A stretch of 64,000 bases of DNA. It comes from Stenocarpella maydis. Its lineage: Eukaryota > Ascomycota > Sordariomycetes > Diaporthales > Diaporthaceae. The stretch covers positions 65,748 to 129,747 of the forward strand of contig NQMI01000081.1 in NCBI GenBank assembly GCA_002270565.1, read 5' to 3'. Below are positions 12,101 through 23,467 of this stretch, piece by piece. The notes beneath the pieces were generated by a model that saw only the letters and a list, made by a program, of their open reading frames with translations, ran no database searches and was not told the origin of the DNA. The position numbers and the translations under genes were made by a program. The stretch's first letter is position 1. Each line of letters begins with the position of its first letter.

Positions 12101-13085
12101 CCCTCTCTCTACAAGTCGCTATCCTACCTCACACTGTCCAACCTCGAAGCTTGTGCGACACTTGTTTCTCTTTCCGGCATCACTCAAACACCAGCAAAAG
12201 GGTGAGGGGGGGGGAGGCAGAATGGTAGGGTCTGGCCGGACAAATTCCACGGGCCTGCACACCCTCCACCCCCCCCCCCGGCGATGCCGCAGGGCCGTTG
12301 GCGGGTAGGGTAGCACTGCATCATGTGTGATATCAAAGTACAACGTCGGGGTCACCTCCCTCTCCTGAATCGGGCCATCGAACCATTCCTGACCTCATCA
12401 CCAGCCAGTGACTGTTAGCCTGGGCACCTCTGTCAGATTCGCCCGGCCTACAGCCTATTGGTCACCACAGGAGCCCCCAAGTACCGTGCCGATGGCTCGG
12501 AATCGTCGCGTAGCGAACATGCGATTACATAATAAAGCAGCCCAGTGCCCGGCTGACCTGCATGAACACAGTCAGCCATCTGCACGGGGAGCTGCGAGGA
12601 GCTGACAGGTCGATTGGCTACGAAGAAACAGGCAGGAGGGTGCGGGAGACGGCATTCTTTTCTCTGTTTGCAATTTTTAGCATGTCCAGTCTGCCATTCT
12701 CCCAGTCACCCCAACACTCCGCGTCGTCATACCTGAGCTTGCCGTCCAGTGACGATCTGTAGCTGCTTTTTTCCTTTTTTTTTTTTTCCTTTGCACTGCT
12801 GTGCGACTCATGCGATCATGGCGAACAGTCGCCCGTCGTAGCATAGTAGATTATCCTGGCCGACTATCTCGAGGCCCTTGAGTCCTCCAGTATGAGACGG
12901 CTGTCCCAATAGTCTGACGTACCAACGAGTCGGCTGCCCCTAGGACGTTTGCCCGGCAGAAAGCGGTTTCCTCGTTGTTACGCCCACGTATGTCCCAACC
13001 ACACACACACCAACTTCCTACCACGACTCGGGTCGAAGACTACACTGTTGGGGCGAGTTGCGGAAAATGGACCGGTTGTGGCTTC

Positions 13086-13265
13086 TCACACACCATCCCA
13101 CAGGCCCGCTGACGAAATCTCGTCCGCTCGGCTTCCCACCAGCTTGTGTAGGCGCGCCGCCTCGCTGCGCACCCAGTACGGCACCGGCCGGTTGGTGGCG
13201 TCTCGTACCTCCAACCACATCCAGGAGGGCGCCAGTTCTGTCCTGATCCAGAAGCGGTGGGCGAG
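13086..13265 (-). pseudogene. orphan coding-like segment (59 codons), possible last exon or gene relic
   Basis: Reading leftwards from a good acceptor (CTTAG at 13270-13266, preceded by a GCTGAC branch-type sequence) there are 59 open codons ending in TGA at 13086. The translation is rich in Trp, Arg and charged residues (AHRFWIRTELAPSWMWLEV, PVPYWVRSEAARLHKLVG) and third positions are almost all G or C, unlike the surrounding spacer. No upstream exon could be joined: the stretch immediately upstream lacks a usable donor and the DNA beyond 13380 becomes AT-richer. It may be the terminal exon of a short gene, or the remnant of one cut by rearrangement. I do not recognise the family. Confidence 0.3.
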
Positions 13266-14268
13266 CTAAGCGTCTGTCAGCTCGCGTTTGCGCTCCCCCC
13301 CCCCAAATCAAGGTCCCCGCGAGGCCAGTCCCAGGTATCATCAGACTGTATTGGTCTAAGGCGGTTAGGGCACCTACTTACTGGCTTTAGGCTCCGGCTG
13401 TGGTCTAGAAATATAGGGGACCTATCTTGGTGCCTTCTTAGTAGCTGTTGTGTTTTAAAACTTATTGTTATCAGCATTGCATTTATTATCTAACGGTGTG
13501 TCTCTGATCCTTTCGGACTGTATGAAGGGACTGCCGGCAGCTCTTTTTAATCAAGAAAAAAAGGGGTATTGCGATCGGATTCAGAACGACACCAGCTATC
13601 TTGGTGCATGCATTCGTCCCGGATGGCTGCTCGCTGATGAGGTGATATTGATCATCGCCCGGTGGGTGAGGTCTAATGTTCCACTGCCTACGTACTCCGC
13701 CCAGGCACGACTTCCAGTTTCCCTGTGTCAGACGTACCTCATCTGGGGTTCTAGACAACCTCTCTTGCCGCCTTGTTTTGTTGCTGGGCACTTCAGGCAG
13801 CGACACGTCCTTGTTGGAGAGCGCCACGTATGGGACACGAGTAGAACCAGTCAGGTCCTTGTTCGCCGCGGATACGGTCAAGTGGACAGATCATACTGGG
13901 CGGCGCTGTTCAAATCATCTTGTCTAGCCCACTCTCGCTGCCTTCCCAGCCATGCGGGAAACCGCTTGAGCGCCTCCATCGGGGGCACACACACATCTGG
14001 GTGGTCGGCCGGGAGGCACGAGACAGACACTTGGCATAGGATGGAAGAAGTTTCATGGCAGCAAGTGAGTTCAGCATGTGGAATTTTCTCTGTTTCACAA
14101 ACAACACTCGTCTCTTCTCGAAGCTCTCGTCCTCCTCAAGCAACCTGGCAATACGCCGGAAGCGGTTTGTTGAATATTGGGACGGTAGACGCTTTCACAA
14201 CAGAGTGCCATGTGCAACCCCTGGCTATCTCTTGTTATGCTTCAAAGCATAAACTCGTCCCAAGCCGC
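13266..14268. other. spacer downstream of the peptide transporter gene
   Basis: One kilobase with no supported gene. It has a C run (13297-13304) and a somewhat AT-richer part (13380-13580), and should hold the transporter's 3' UTR at its right end. The long + frame crossing 13465-14595 runs antisense through the transporter and is a shadow. Confidence 0.5.
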
Positions 14269-16247
14269 TTAGGCCTTGATCTCCTTGGCATCTTCCCCAG
14301 CCTGTTTACTCTCTGGCGTCTTCGGCTGGTAGTCCTCCTCATAGGTCATGAAGACATCGGCGTTCACATTGCGATGCCTCCACCAGAAAATTGCAGTCTG
14401 AACGGCCAGCGCGATAGCTGGGCCGGCCCATGCCCAAATGAGCGTGGGGTCGACGATGGCCGGGATCAGGATCTGGCCCAGGGCGCTGCTCAGCGCCGTC
14501 ATAAAGAGGAACAGGGCGACGACTGTGGCCCTCATGTTCTCCGGGGCGCGGGCGTAGGCCAGCTCGTACGAGGTGACGTTGGCAAACACCTCTGACATGG
14601 CGCCGAGCGCGACGTTGGGGATCTGCAGCCAGATGGAGATGGGCGATACCTCGTCGCAGGTGCTGGCGAAGTAGCCGCTGTTGGGAGTAGTCGCGTCAGT
14701 TGGCAAAGATCACAACGGGGGATTGGAGGGTCTCCTGGGGATGCTGGAGTCCACCTGCCATGGGCTGGTTGCATATACGCGGTACTGGACGATGGCACCA
14801 ATGGCGCCGGAGACGGTGGCCAGGATGAAACCGAATGTCATGCGGCTAATACGTCCGAACCTGGTCTTCCTGCGCTCAAAGAATGGGCACACGACGTGAG
14901 CCATGAAAGGTGAGAAGACAATGATCACCAGTGGGTTGAAATGGCCCAGCAGATCGTTCGGCGCGCCGTCCGAGACCATACTCGCGCCCTGGTTGCTCTG
15001 GACGGCACCAACACCGCCGTCGTTCAGGGTCCATATGGGAATGTACAGGAATATCTGGACAGCCTGCCAGGTGCGGCAGGTGTCACCGACGTCCTTGTCC
15101 GAGTATGAGACGTGGATGCCCCTCCCGGCCAGAGTCAACGGCCTCACATTGTCCCAGAGCGTCTTGGAGAAGACGTTGAACTTGCTCGCCTTCAATGCCA
15201 GGGTCGTGATCTTGATAAACCTAGCCAGGTCGGAGCCCTCGGGCTTCTTTCTCGCCGTGTGCCCGTACATGGCTAACAAGAGGAACGGCAAAAGGAAACA
15301 CACAATGGCCGACACCAGATAAGCGAGCCAGAAGCTGTGGTACTTCTCGATGAACACGACGGCGACGGAGAAGAAGGCGCCCGCGTTGATGAAGGCGTCG
15401 AACACAAGCATGATGTAGCTGATTGTTGTCCCCGGGTCAACGAGCACCTTCTCCCCAGACTTGAGTACCTTGGGGTACTCGCGTTGGTATTGGTACTGGT
15501 CGACGACGGGCGGCACCACGTTTGGCCTGAAGATGCCGGCTCCGATGGCGAGGAGGATGAAGCTGACGAGGAAGGACGCGACGCCCTTGCCGGCCTGCAA
15601 CAGGGCCGGCGCGGCGCCTCCTACCATGATTACATGGGCCACGCCTCCGGTGAGCACGCCCCACAGGACCGCTTGATAACGGCCGATCTGGGTATCAGCG
15701 ATCCAAGCGCCGAAGATGGGAATGACGAATTCCAGGAATGTGAAGACGAGGCCCAGGGCTGAGGCCGCCTGGATCCCCAGGTTGAGCGCACCGGCGTGGT
15801 CGTTCGGCCTGTTCGTCCTTGGGAAGCGGGAACTGCATGTAGCTGTTGAAGGCGGCCTTGACGCCATAATAAGAAGCCCGCTCGGCCATTTCGACGACGC
15901 AGAGGAACCAGGACGTCATGGGGATGGTGTCATGGACCTTGCGAGGCGTCTTGCGCTCCTCCTCCGTGGGCGGCGGGTACGCCTCGTTGCCGATGAGCGC
16001 ATGGCTGTGGGCTACGTCTTCTGCCGACACACCAGAGGCAAGGGTCTGGACGTGGTGCGTCTTCTCGGGGACGTGGACACCGTGGTCCGCGTCCGGCTCA
16101 ACGACCTCCTGGACGTTGTCGAGGCCGACGGTGTGCTCAGCTGTGGGGCCTTTGCCTCTGGCCAGTTCATCATGGACGCACTCCCATGCCGCAGCCGCCG
16201 TGGGGACATGGAATGTGTAGTGGGACTCTTCAAACACACATACCCAT
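14269..16247 (-). CDS. ptr2: PTR2/POT-family proton-coupled peptide transporter (3 exons, one frameshift)
   Basis: Proposed exons: 16247-16244 (ATG+G), 16140-14759 and 14677-14269, 597 residues if one extra base is disregarded. Family marks: EMAERASYYG in the first membrane helix (ExxERxxYY motif), FDAFINAGAFFS (the FYxxINxG signature region), then about a dozen hydrophobic segments to a charged tail. POT carriers import di/tripeptides across the plasma membrane with protons. Intron 1 (16243-16141, donor GTATGT, acceptor CCACAG) is inferred; it leaves a 4-nt coding first exon. Intron 2 (14758-14678) has a GC donor, a CTGAC branch sequence and CAACAG acceptor, and its removal gives TSPCGYFASTC, as expected for the family. 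At 15817-15818 an extra G breaks the frame between SYMQFPLPK and TNRPNDHAGALN; no splice signals explain it, so it is a sequence error or an inactivating mutation. Family assignment is firm; integrity is uncertain. Confidence 0.85.
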
Positions 16248-18744
16248 TGTTGTAACCTGGTCTTTCCCGGAAATGAGCGGTGCGAGATAGGTCCCAGGAC
16301 TGGCCGGCTGGCTTGCAGGTTTGCCGGATTTCCTCGAAATGCAGCATGGCCAGAGAGGGGAGCGTGCCATGGAGCAACAGGTCTCTATTTCCGTTGTCAT
16401 GTGCAGCCTGCCCACGCCCATGTCGCAACGCCCCGGGTCCTCCCTATCCACCACAACCCGACTCCTCACAGCCGGTGCCCAGGGATGGAAGCTTGACCCG
16501 TGCTAGGCCAGCACCGAGCTTGGCCATGCTTGTTGCGCCATTGCGGCGCTGGGAGGGTGTCTTGGTTGATTGCGTGGTGGCAGGGTGTTATGGCATAGAT
16601 AACGTCCGAGTTGACGCCCACTCGCCAGCAAAACTTGGTTGAGGAAAGCCTCCGGCCATGGCTATGTGGAAAGGGACATTATAACGGCGAGGTGGGGCCA
16701 GTATGTCGCGTGTATCCGCATGCACCTTGTAATCGCTATTACGGTGTAGTATTCTTGGGAGACCAGGGGATCTTTGGTATTTCCCTTGGATGTCCTATGA
16801 TGCGCTCCCAGCTGGCCTCAGCTGGCCTCAGCTGTCGTCAACGTCGACTACTCGTCCGAAAGGTCGTCGGCCTAGCCGCTGGGAAAACACATGTGCAGAA
16901 CTTTGTTCTTGGCTCGTTGTTGCTTTACATCCTATCCTCCGTCGCCGGGATAGGATTGTCAGAACCCAACGCGCCAGCTCTGTGGACTCGGGTGATAGCC
17001 CGCTCAGCAGCTTGTCCAGGAGCGGCAGCTGAGCTCAGGTGGCCATGCGACACGTCTGATATCCAGGTTGTTGGTTGGTCAACTTTTGTTATCGTTCACC
17101 TGTGATGCTCAGCAAGCAGGTTGCAATGTCTGCAGTACCCCGCTGCATGCCCAGGCCCCGATTTATACTCTACCTGGCACCTGAGTTGGGCTTATCGCAG
17201 GATGCTATTTCAAATAGTGGCAGGACCCGAGTGGCAACGGCAGGGCCAGCAGCAACAATCACTTGCAGCTGCATCTAAGAGTAATACATATCTAGGTGGC
17301 CGTCCGAATAGGCTTGCCGGAATTCGGGCATGATGCAGAGCTGCTTAGTGGGGTCTGCGTACATCATCTCGAATAATCCTTCTTGTGTCTGGTCCTTTAC
17401 ACTGTCGAAGTCACGTAGACTAGTAGGTGATGGGTCTCGACAGCCCCATGTTCAAATATACATCATGCTCAAAAATCCGGTGTCTGTCGTTGCTAAATGA
17501 CTCCCTTCCCCATAATCGCCGCCGTGTAGAACTCATGAGCCTTAATTTCGAGCACTTCATTGTGTTGTAAGGACAAGCATCTGATTGGAGACAGCGAACC
17601 AAGGCCCGAGTTACGATCTTGTGAGTTTCTAGGGTGGTCGATATTAACAGAACAGCAGCAGAACCTTGTATGATAAAGCATTCTCACCTGTCAGCTTCTC
17701 TGCTAGGGCTGTGACTGCTCAGTAAATAAACCACCGATATGTATAGTAGGTATATGCGAAAGGCGCGAAGATAAGTTAGATATCGCGAAATGAAATTTGA
17801 TATGCACTGGAGGACAGGGCCTGACCCAATGGAACTTCAGACCCTGTATAGTATCTGTAACCCTCAGAGAACCCGGCACACCGCCGTCTGTGGGAAGAAA
17901 GCCCCGTAAAGAAGACCCTCACAGGTCCTCCCGAGGGGTATCCTCACAAAGTCTCAGGGCTGACTGGCATGGTACAGTACAATGTGCTTCGGTCTCTTTG
18001 AATAACAGAAGCCAATTCTACCAATGGTTGAACATGACTGCTCTTCATCTGTCCACTGAGTATCGATCAAGCCTTGGACCCCAGGAGCCTTGGCAAAATG
18101 CCAGCCCGAGCACCTATATATCCCCGGCTCCAAAGAACAGTAACAAGGCAGCTCAAGGAAAGGAATCAGATCTTCATAACCGCAAAGAATGAGCGGTCTA
18201 CGGTTACTACTCAGGTGGGGGAGCATGACCAGCGCCCATGTCACACACCTAACACTTAAAGTTAAGCATACTGGTAGCTAGGTGTACTACTCAGGGGTAA
18301 GTGTGAGTGTTAAGAATGGAGATCGGGAGGCTGCCAGTTGTCCCCGCGAACAGGTGATATGATAGGTTGGGGGAGTGTGAGTACAAGGAAGGTGGTGTTT
18401 GATTTTCTGAACTACATAGTTTTGCATTCGTGATGTACTGGCGTACCCCAAACTTTTACGGGTGCAAGTACGTGATGTTCAAGGAAGTACATAACAAAAA
18501 TAAAAGCCGTCAGGAGAGTGGCATCTTGGTATCCAACCCGATGACAAAGCGCGACTCAAAACCCAACCTCCACACATTACTTGACATTAGTTCGCTTTCA
18601 GATGATCACCCGATCCGCCCCGGGAACTGTGCACGCAGCCCGTGCACGCAGCCCCGATTCCCTCAGCTAATACGAAGAGCAACAGACTCGGTGGATCCAC
18701 TCACTCTTCAACGCCATTGGCGTGTTCTGATAACTACTGCTTCC
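16248..18744. promoter_or_regulatory. spacer upstream of the transporter, downstream of the opsin gene
   Basis: 2.5 kb without a supported gene. The left end must carry the transporter promoter. Several short frames on both strands lack domain-like composition. A CAGCTGGCCT triplication lies at about 16807-16833. Two stretches near 18200-18310 weakly resemble the 3' half of 5S rRNA but do not form one. Confidence 0.5.
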
Positions 18745-20061
18745 CTACACAGCAGAGGGCGTTGGCTCACCTGTCACAGGCCCACCTGCTGGGCCGGCGG
18801 CGGTAGTATTCTTCTCAGGATAGGTGCCCTCTGAGGCCCTCACCCTGCCATATTGGGTGAAAGCGATGTTCATGCGCCCGTAGTCCCAACTGCGAGCCAA
18901 GGAGATGAACGCGATGGCGAGGACCGGCACCATGAGCACGTCGAGGATGCCAAAGTAGATGAAGCTCGGTGTCACACCGATCAGATTACCTCCATCTGAG
19001 AGACCAAAAGCAATAGGGTCTGATCCAGGCTGATATTAGCACATGCCAAGCTTGGTAGTATGGGTTATGAGGTTAAAGCGCATCATTCTTCGTGGCAAGT
19101 AATCAGAATAGCCGGCGCCGGGCTGCCAGTCTCTCCTTTTTTTCTTCTTCTTCTTTCTCTTTTTCATTCTGGCGCCGGGATGAAGGTGTTGGGGGGGGGG
19201 GGGGGGGTTTGGGGTGGAGATGGAAACGGCCATGACGCTTCACTTACAGTTGAGCCATAGAAGGTTAGTCCAGGCGGCAAGGGCCGTGTAATGGCCATGA
19301 GCTGGACCAAAGTCACGCGTGTTCAGGATTTTGCGGCTCTCGAACAAGGTGGTGAAGGCCAGAAGAAGATATGCCGCAGTGCCGAATGCATAGAAGCCCC
19401 ATTTATATGTCGACGTGGTGTAGGCACAGAACAAGTACGACAGGACCCAGACCCAGGACAAGGACACATTGTAGAGAATGGTTGCCCCTTGAATAGAGTC
19501 AGTTAAATTGCCCCATGTTTTCTAGACGCAAATAACGCGGCTTGGATTACGACGACAACCTGTTGTGCCTCGCTCGAGAACACAACCACCAAGGCCAGGC
19601 CAATGACGGGAATGATGGCCGGTGTACTCACATGAGACACCGCTCACAAGGCCAAGAGCGACTGCCACGACAGGAAAGGACACAACCCAGTAGACGTATT
19701 TGGCGAAGAAGATCTGGCGGGTGCCGTTCTGGGTCTCGTTCACCTGGCTGACGACGTCCCAGGCCAGGTCTGAAGCCATGGCAAAGTAGGCAATGGAACC
19801 GACGAGGAGAGTGATGGCAAACAGATAATGGAATATCTTCTCCCTCGTCTTGGGTGCAAAGGTCAGGCCGAAGAAGACAAGCTGCAATGACCATCAGCCT
19901 CGAGCCTCTGGTTGGTAGGGGCCAAGGTAGTATGTGCTCACGAATTCCAGGGCGAAGATGGCAGTGACAGCCCATAGCCAGTCAGAGCCGTTGACGGAAA
20001 GGGCCTGATCACCCGCGGGCGGGTTGATCATAAGCGCCTCGTTGGACCTTGGTAGAATCAT
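18745..20061 (-). CDS. opsin-related seven-helix protein lacking the retinal lysine (4 exons, 294 aa)
   Basis: Exons 20061-19942, 19881-19632, 19487-19248 and 19019-18745; all three introns have GT..AG ends, and phases join exactly to give 885 nt. Seven hydrophobic helices are visible: DWLWAVTAIFALEF, YLFAITLLVGSIAYF, YVYWVVSFPVVAVALG, WATILYNVSLSWVWVLSYL, FYAFGTAAYLLLAF, LAAWTNLLWLNYPIAFG and FIYFGILDVLMVPVLAIAF. In retinal-binding fungal opsins helix G reads LDVLAKPV; here it is LDVLMVPV, so the Schiff-base Lys is replaced by Val while the preceding Asp is kept. This places it with the non-photoactive opsin-related proteins (ORP/YRO2/HSP30 group), plasma-membrane proteins linked to stress or acid response (family knowledge). 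Intron 3 contains a run of 17 G (19191-19207). The ATG at 20061 gives a typical short N-terminal tail before helix A. Confidence 0.9.
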
Positions 20062-21722
20062 TGCGTCGGTGTGGCCTGGAGGCTGGATGGAGGAGAGGAC
20101 AAGGGGACTATTGCAGCACAGATGGGCGATACTGGGCTGTCCAGTAGCAGGGCTGTGGAGACTTGGCAGAGGTATAATGGCTGGGTGAACTCAGATATGC
20201 CCAACTGAAGAGGGCAGGACGGACCTGGACGAGGGCAGGTCGCACGCACTTATACCAGAGCGCGCGTGCGTCCATGGAAAGGCCAAGACCACCGAGGGCA
20301 GCATCGCACCGCATCTCAAGGCGTGCCTGTTGGCGAATGGCCGAGCAGGCCGAGTGCGAAAAACTAGCAGGCCGGGTGATGAGGCACATGGGCCCAAGCA
20401 GAAGTTTCCAGACAACCTCGAGCCACCAACGAACGCAAGCTCGCGGTCTCGAGGCGAGCTCAGTGGCCGAGCATCGCGGCCGCCCTGCAGCCAACCGATG
20501 CCTCTGCACATGCAAGCCCGGCGCGCCTGGCGATCACCACCATGCATCGCCACCCTCGCAGCAGCGGCGGGCGACTGGCCGGCCCCATCGTCGATGCAGA
20601 TGCGAATATGCACACGGCACGCAAGCATGACGCGGGCTACCAGACAGGCACGCCCACCTCGGGCTGACACGTACAGTCTCGTCACAGCCCTCGCATGCTC
20701 TGGCGAGGGCTGGCGAGGCCGGCACCGAGGAGTGAGCAGACAGTCAGGCCGGAGCGGAAGCCCCGGGCCCAAGGCGCCATCGAAACCTGGAAGCCAGTGA
20801 GGGGGTCAGAGGCGATGGTGTAGCTATTCGGACGATGTGCCTGTGCAGGTCACGTTATCATGACTTCATCCGTGCGTGCCGTCGAGATGGATGGGCGAGA
20901 GAGGGAGCAAGAAGCCTTTTGCTGTGTCCCGGTTGCTCCGGAGCACCAACGGCATGGCTGCACCTCGTATGGACGATCGAGATCCTGGCTCGAACGGGCA
21001 CGCAAGCAGGCAAGCAAGCAAGCCAGCAAGCCAGCAAGCCAGCAAGCGGCAGCTGGAAGCGGCCCGCAGCCCGCCCGGCATGACTGATCACCTGCATAAA
21101 TACAAGGGCTGACCGTGTTGTTACTGTCTATTGCCTCGTCCGCGACACAAGATGGCACCACAACTCGCAGTGCATGTGACGAGCCTGTGGGGTGCCCGGG
21201 GGTCCATGAGCTGCGACTTTGTCACAACCATTGTAGTTGTGTTTTGTGTGACACTACACCTTGAAGCACATCGGTCCGGTAGTAATTTGTATTTCTCAAC
21301 ACAACGCGTAGCAGTTGTCTCCTCGACGTAGGCCCCGCACCCCTTGTCCATCTATGATATTCTTTACTGTACTCCGTACCCATCGGCTACAAGTTGGACG
21401 TTCGTACCAGAAGATAAGTACATGTGAGAGCGAAATATATGTACTTGTTGACATTGAAATTATACTGGGTGTATGAACCAGTCCCCCGTGATTTGCGATA
21501 CAGCTACACCTACGACTATGGTCTGGGTGGCCTACAGGTGGATCAACACCTGCATCAATGTACCTATGCACTCTCCGTTGCTCACCGTACAAGTCCTTTT
21601 AATCACCCCCCCCCCCTGATACAACAAATGACATGTATGAGCGCCCGAGAGAAATAATACAAGCCAATTAATCGCTTAATATATCTTTTACCTTGGGCAT
21701 TGACTTATGACCTCCCATACAC
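20062..21722. promoter_or_regulatory. promoter and spacer upstream of the opsin-related gene
   Basis: 1.7 kb with no supported gene. It must hold the promoter of the opsin-related gene. A GCAAGCCA-type array occupies 21001-21047 and a C run lies at 21607-21616. GC content falls towards the right edge, approaching the RIP island. Confidence 0.5.
21001..21047. repeat. CAAG/CCAGCAAG tandem array
   Basis: GCAAGCAGGCAAGCAAGC passes into three perfect AGCAAGCC units. Alternate frames give Ala/Ser/Lys runs, which explains several spurious open frames here. Confidence 0.85.
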
Positions 21723-22580
21723 CTACCATGACGACACCGGTGCACCAGTCTCATAAACATCACCCCAAAACATAATGCACTGAAGATTTGACTCACCACC
21801 CACTTTGACATTGGCAAGATTATCCCTTTGTGGCATTCGGATCCTGCGGTGGACTTTGCCAGTCATCTCCCAGTCCACAAGGCCAACGATCTCGCCGTTG
21901 CCAACGGCGCAGTTGGACAAGGTGAACTCATTGCGCATGAAACCAAAGTCCGGGTCCTTCCTGGTCTTTGAGAAGATGATGGCTCCTCCCGAGGCCTGAA
22001 TACGACCGTTGCTGAGGATGTTGGGACCTCGGATGACATGGGAGCGAGCCCGACGTTCGTCGGTGGGCCTTACTGCGTGCAACTGCCAGAGGACCTCTCG
22101 TGCCTGCTGCTTGGATGCTTCCCTTTGGTCTTGCAATAGGTAGGGCCAGACGATGGCCAGACCAACACCCGGGAGTCTTTCCTGGACTCGCACCTGGCGA
22201 CCATTGATCTATGCAAGTGTCAGCGACGGGAAAGTAACGAAGTAGCAAGAGACGCCGGTAGAGAGAGGGCAAAAGCCGTGTCAAAAAAGAATAAATCTGG
22301 CACTGACATATTTTAGGATGCTCTTGTAAATAACAAGAGCCTGCGATTCATTGGCGTCAGCGTACGACTAGGCCGTCTCTGTATATTGGCCATCATCCGG
22401 ATTGTGAAGATGGTTCGGCTTCACGATGGCGCTGCCAAGGGCAAACACGTCACAGGCGCACTCGCCGGCTGGGTACATCCTGACGGACTCATTACAGAGA
22501 TCAAGAACTGATACCCAGTATTGCGGAGAGGCCTGCGGACTGGGAGTTGACGTGCTGGGGATCCACGCGGAAGTCGTCAT
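21723..22580 (-). pseudogene. decayed APH-type phosphotransferase
   Basis: The minus strand shows the order of a fungal aminoglycoside-phosphotransferase-like (APH) kinase: DVFALGSAIVKP near the N-terminus, SYADANE, then VRVQERLPGVGL, QQAREVLWQLHAVRPTD, the catalytic-loop region FMRNEFTLSNC and GLVDWEMTG. It cannot be read through. A TAG interrupts the frame at 22370-22368, just before SYADANE. A further frame change occurs near 22305, and the segment joining to INGRQVRVQ (about 22210-22290) has an acceptor (CATAG) but no good donor. The catalytic loop, which by family pattern should read H-N-D, reads R-N-E, so kinase activity would be lost even if the frame were intact. The neighbouring RIP island suggests decay at its edge. 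I infer a pseudogene; a multi-intron gene with an unusual structure is the alternative. Confidence 0.7.
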
Positions 22581-23467
22581 GTCTGGGTAAGTATCGCCCG
22601 CAACTAGAACGGCACGTCTGCGAACTGGCCGGTGGCGGGCATGCTATCTGGGCCCGCCTCGTATGGATTCATTGTGAAACAAAAGAGAGGAGTGGGTCCT
22701 CACCATGCAGGCAGCGGGCCCTAGCTACACATGAACGCTCTTGAAAATGACTGAGGCGTAGAGCAACCCCCCCCCACAACAAATGGGACCAATAATACGC
22801 GAATTCTGAACCAACACAACAGCCAAGATTGTATTAAGTGATTGGACGGAATTCCAAGTTTGGCGCGTGGATATAAGCGAATATATGCCACTTCCACATT
22901 GCAAATGCCATATTCGGGACACCCAAGCCCTTATCCTTAGTAATTGTAACCAAACTAGCGCGGGCAAGCCGGAGATTAAGAAGTAGTTAGTCTCACCATT
23001 GGGCCCAGGAAATACCCATCCATAGGTACCCATATACGGACACCAGGTCCTAGGACCCGATTTACATAATCACTAGGTCCAGTGACGGTCCTTACGACTT
23101 AGAGCAAAAGGGGCTTAAATTGTCTGTAAAGAATTATTGATTAAAAGCTATAGTTACCTAAGGAATAATATAGAGGAAGCAGTCAAGCTGCAATCTTGTA
23201 TTATGCCTAATACAGAGGCTGTTAGGCTGTTTAGGTAAGCAGTATACAAGAACTAACTAGTTAGTCCTGCAGGCTTATTAGCCTATAGCCCTAATAATAT
23301 AAATACTAATTTAAGATCTGCCCTTTCTTTAGAAGAAGGGTACCTTAGGATAAGTAGTATAATATGGAGACTAATTAAATTATAATACTAAAATGGCTAT
23401 TTATTATATATAACTTAACTAAGTAAAAAGTAAATTAATTATTAGTGTATTTAATTCTTAAGCCTCT
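22581..23467. other. transition from gene island to AT-rich island
   Basis: GC content drops sharply after about 23040. A C run sits at 22768-22777. No gene, RNA or recognisable element is seen; 23100-23467 is AT-rich with TA-rich words typical of RIP-mutated DNA. Confidence 0.6.

Larger units (their letters stand above)
8082..13085. promoter_or_regulatory. long spacer upstream of veA
   Basis: Five kilobases without a convincing gene. The first part must hold the veA promoter and 5' leader. It contains a GGCAA array (8482-8519), TACCTAGGTA palindromes (9113-9145), CGCTTCGCTT/CGCATCGCGT short repeats near 10380-10430, a CAGT array (11338-11360) and GGCTCCCCT units near 11470-11500. C or G homopolymers lie near 12207, 12269 and 13297. 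Open frames of up to 302 codons (11320-12228, +) have no domain-like composition and no clear codon bias. Long leaders with uORFs are known for veA genes, so part of this may be transcribed (inference). Confidence 0.5.

Noticed and set aside
11320..12228. 302-codon open frame upstream of veA (+)
   Set aside because: Low-complexity start made by a CAGT array, no domain-like pattern, no codon bias, no splice partners; treated as chance.
13465..14595. 376-codon open frame (+)
   Set aside because: Its right half is the exact antisense of the transporter's last exon and its left half is compositionally random.
18195..18310. Two stretches resembling the 3' half of 5S rRNA (GTTAAGC, TACTACTCAGG)
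   Set aside because: No matching 5' half, no closing stem, and key internal promoter bases differ.
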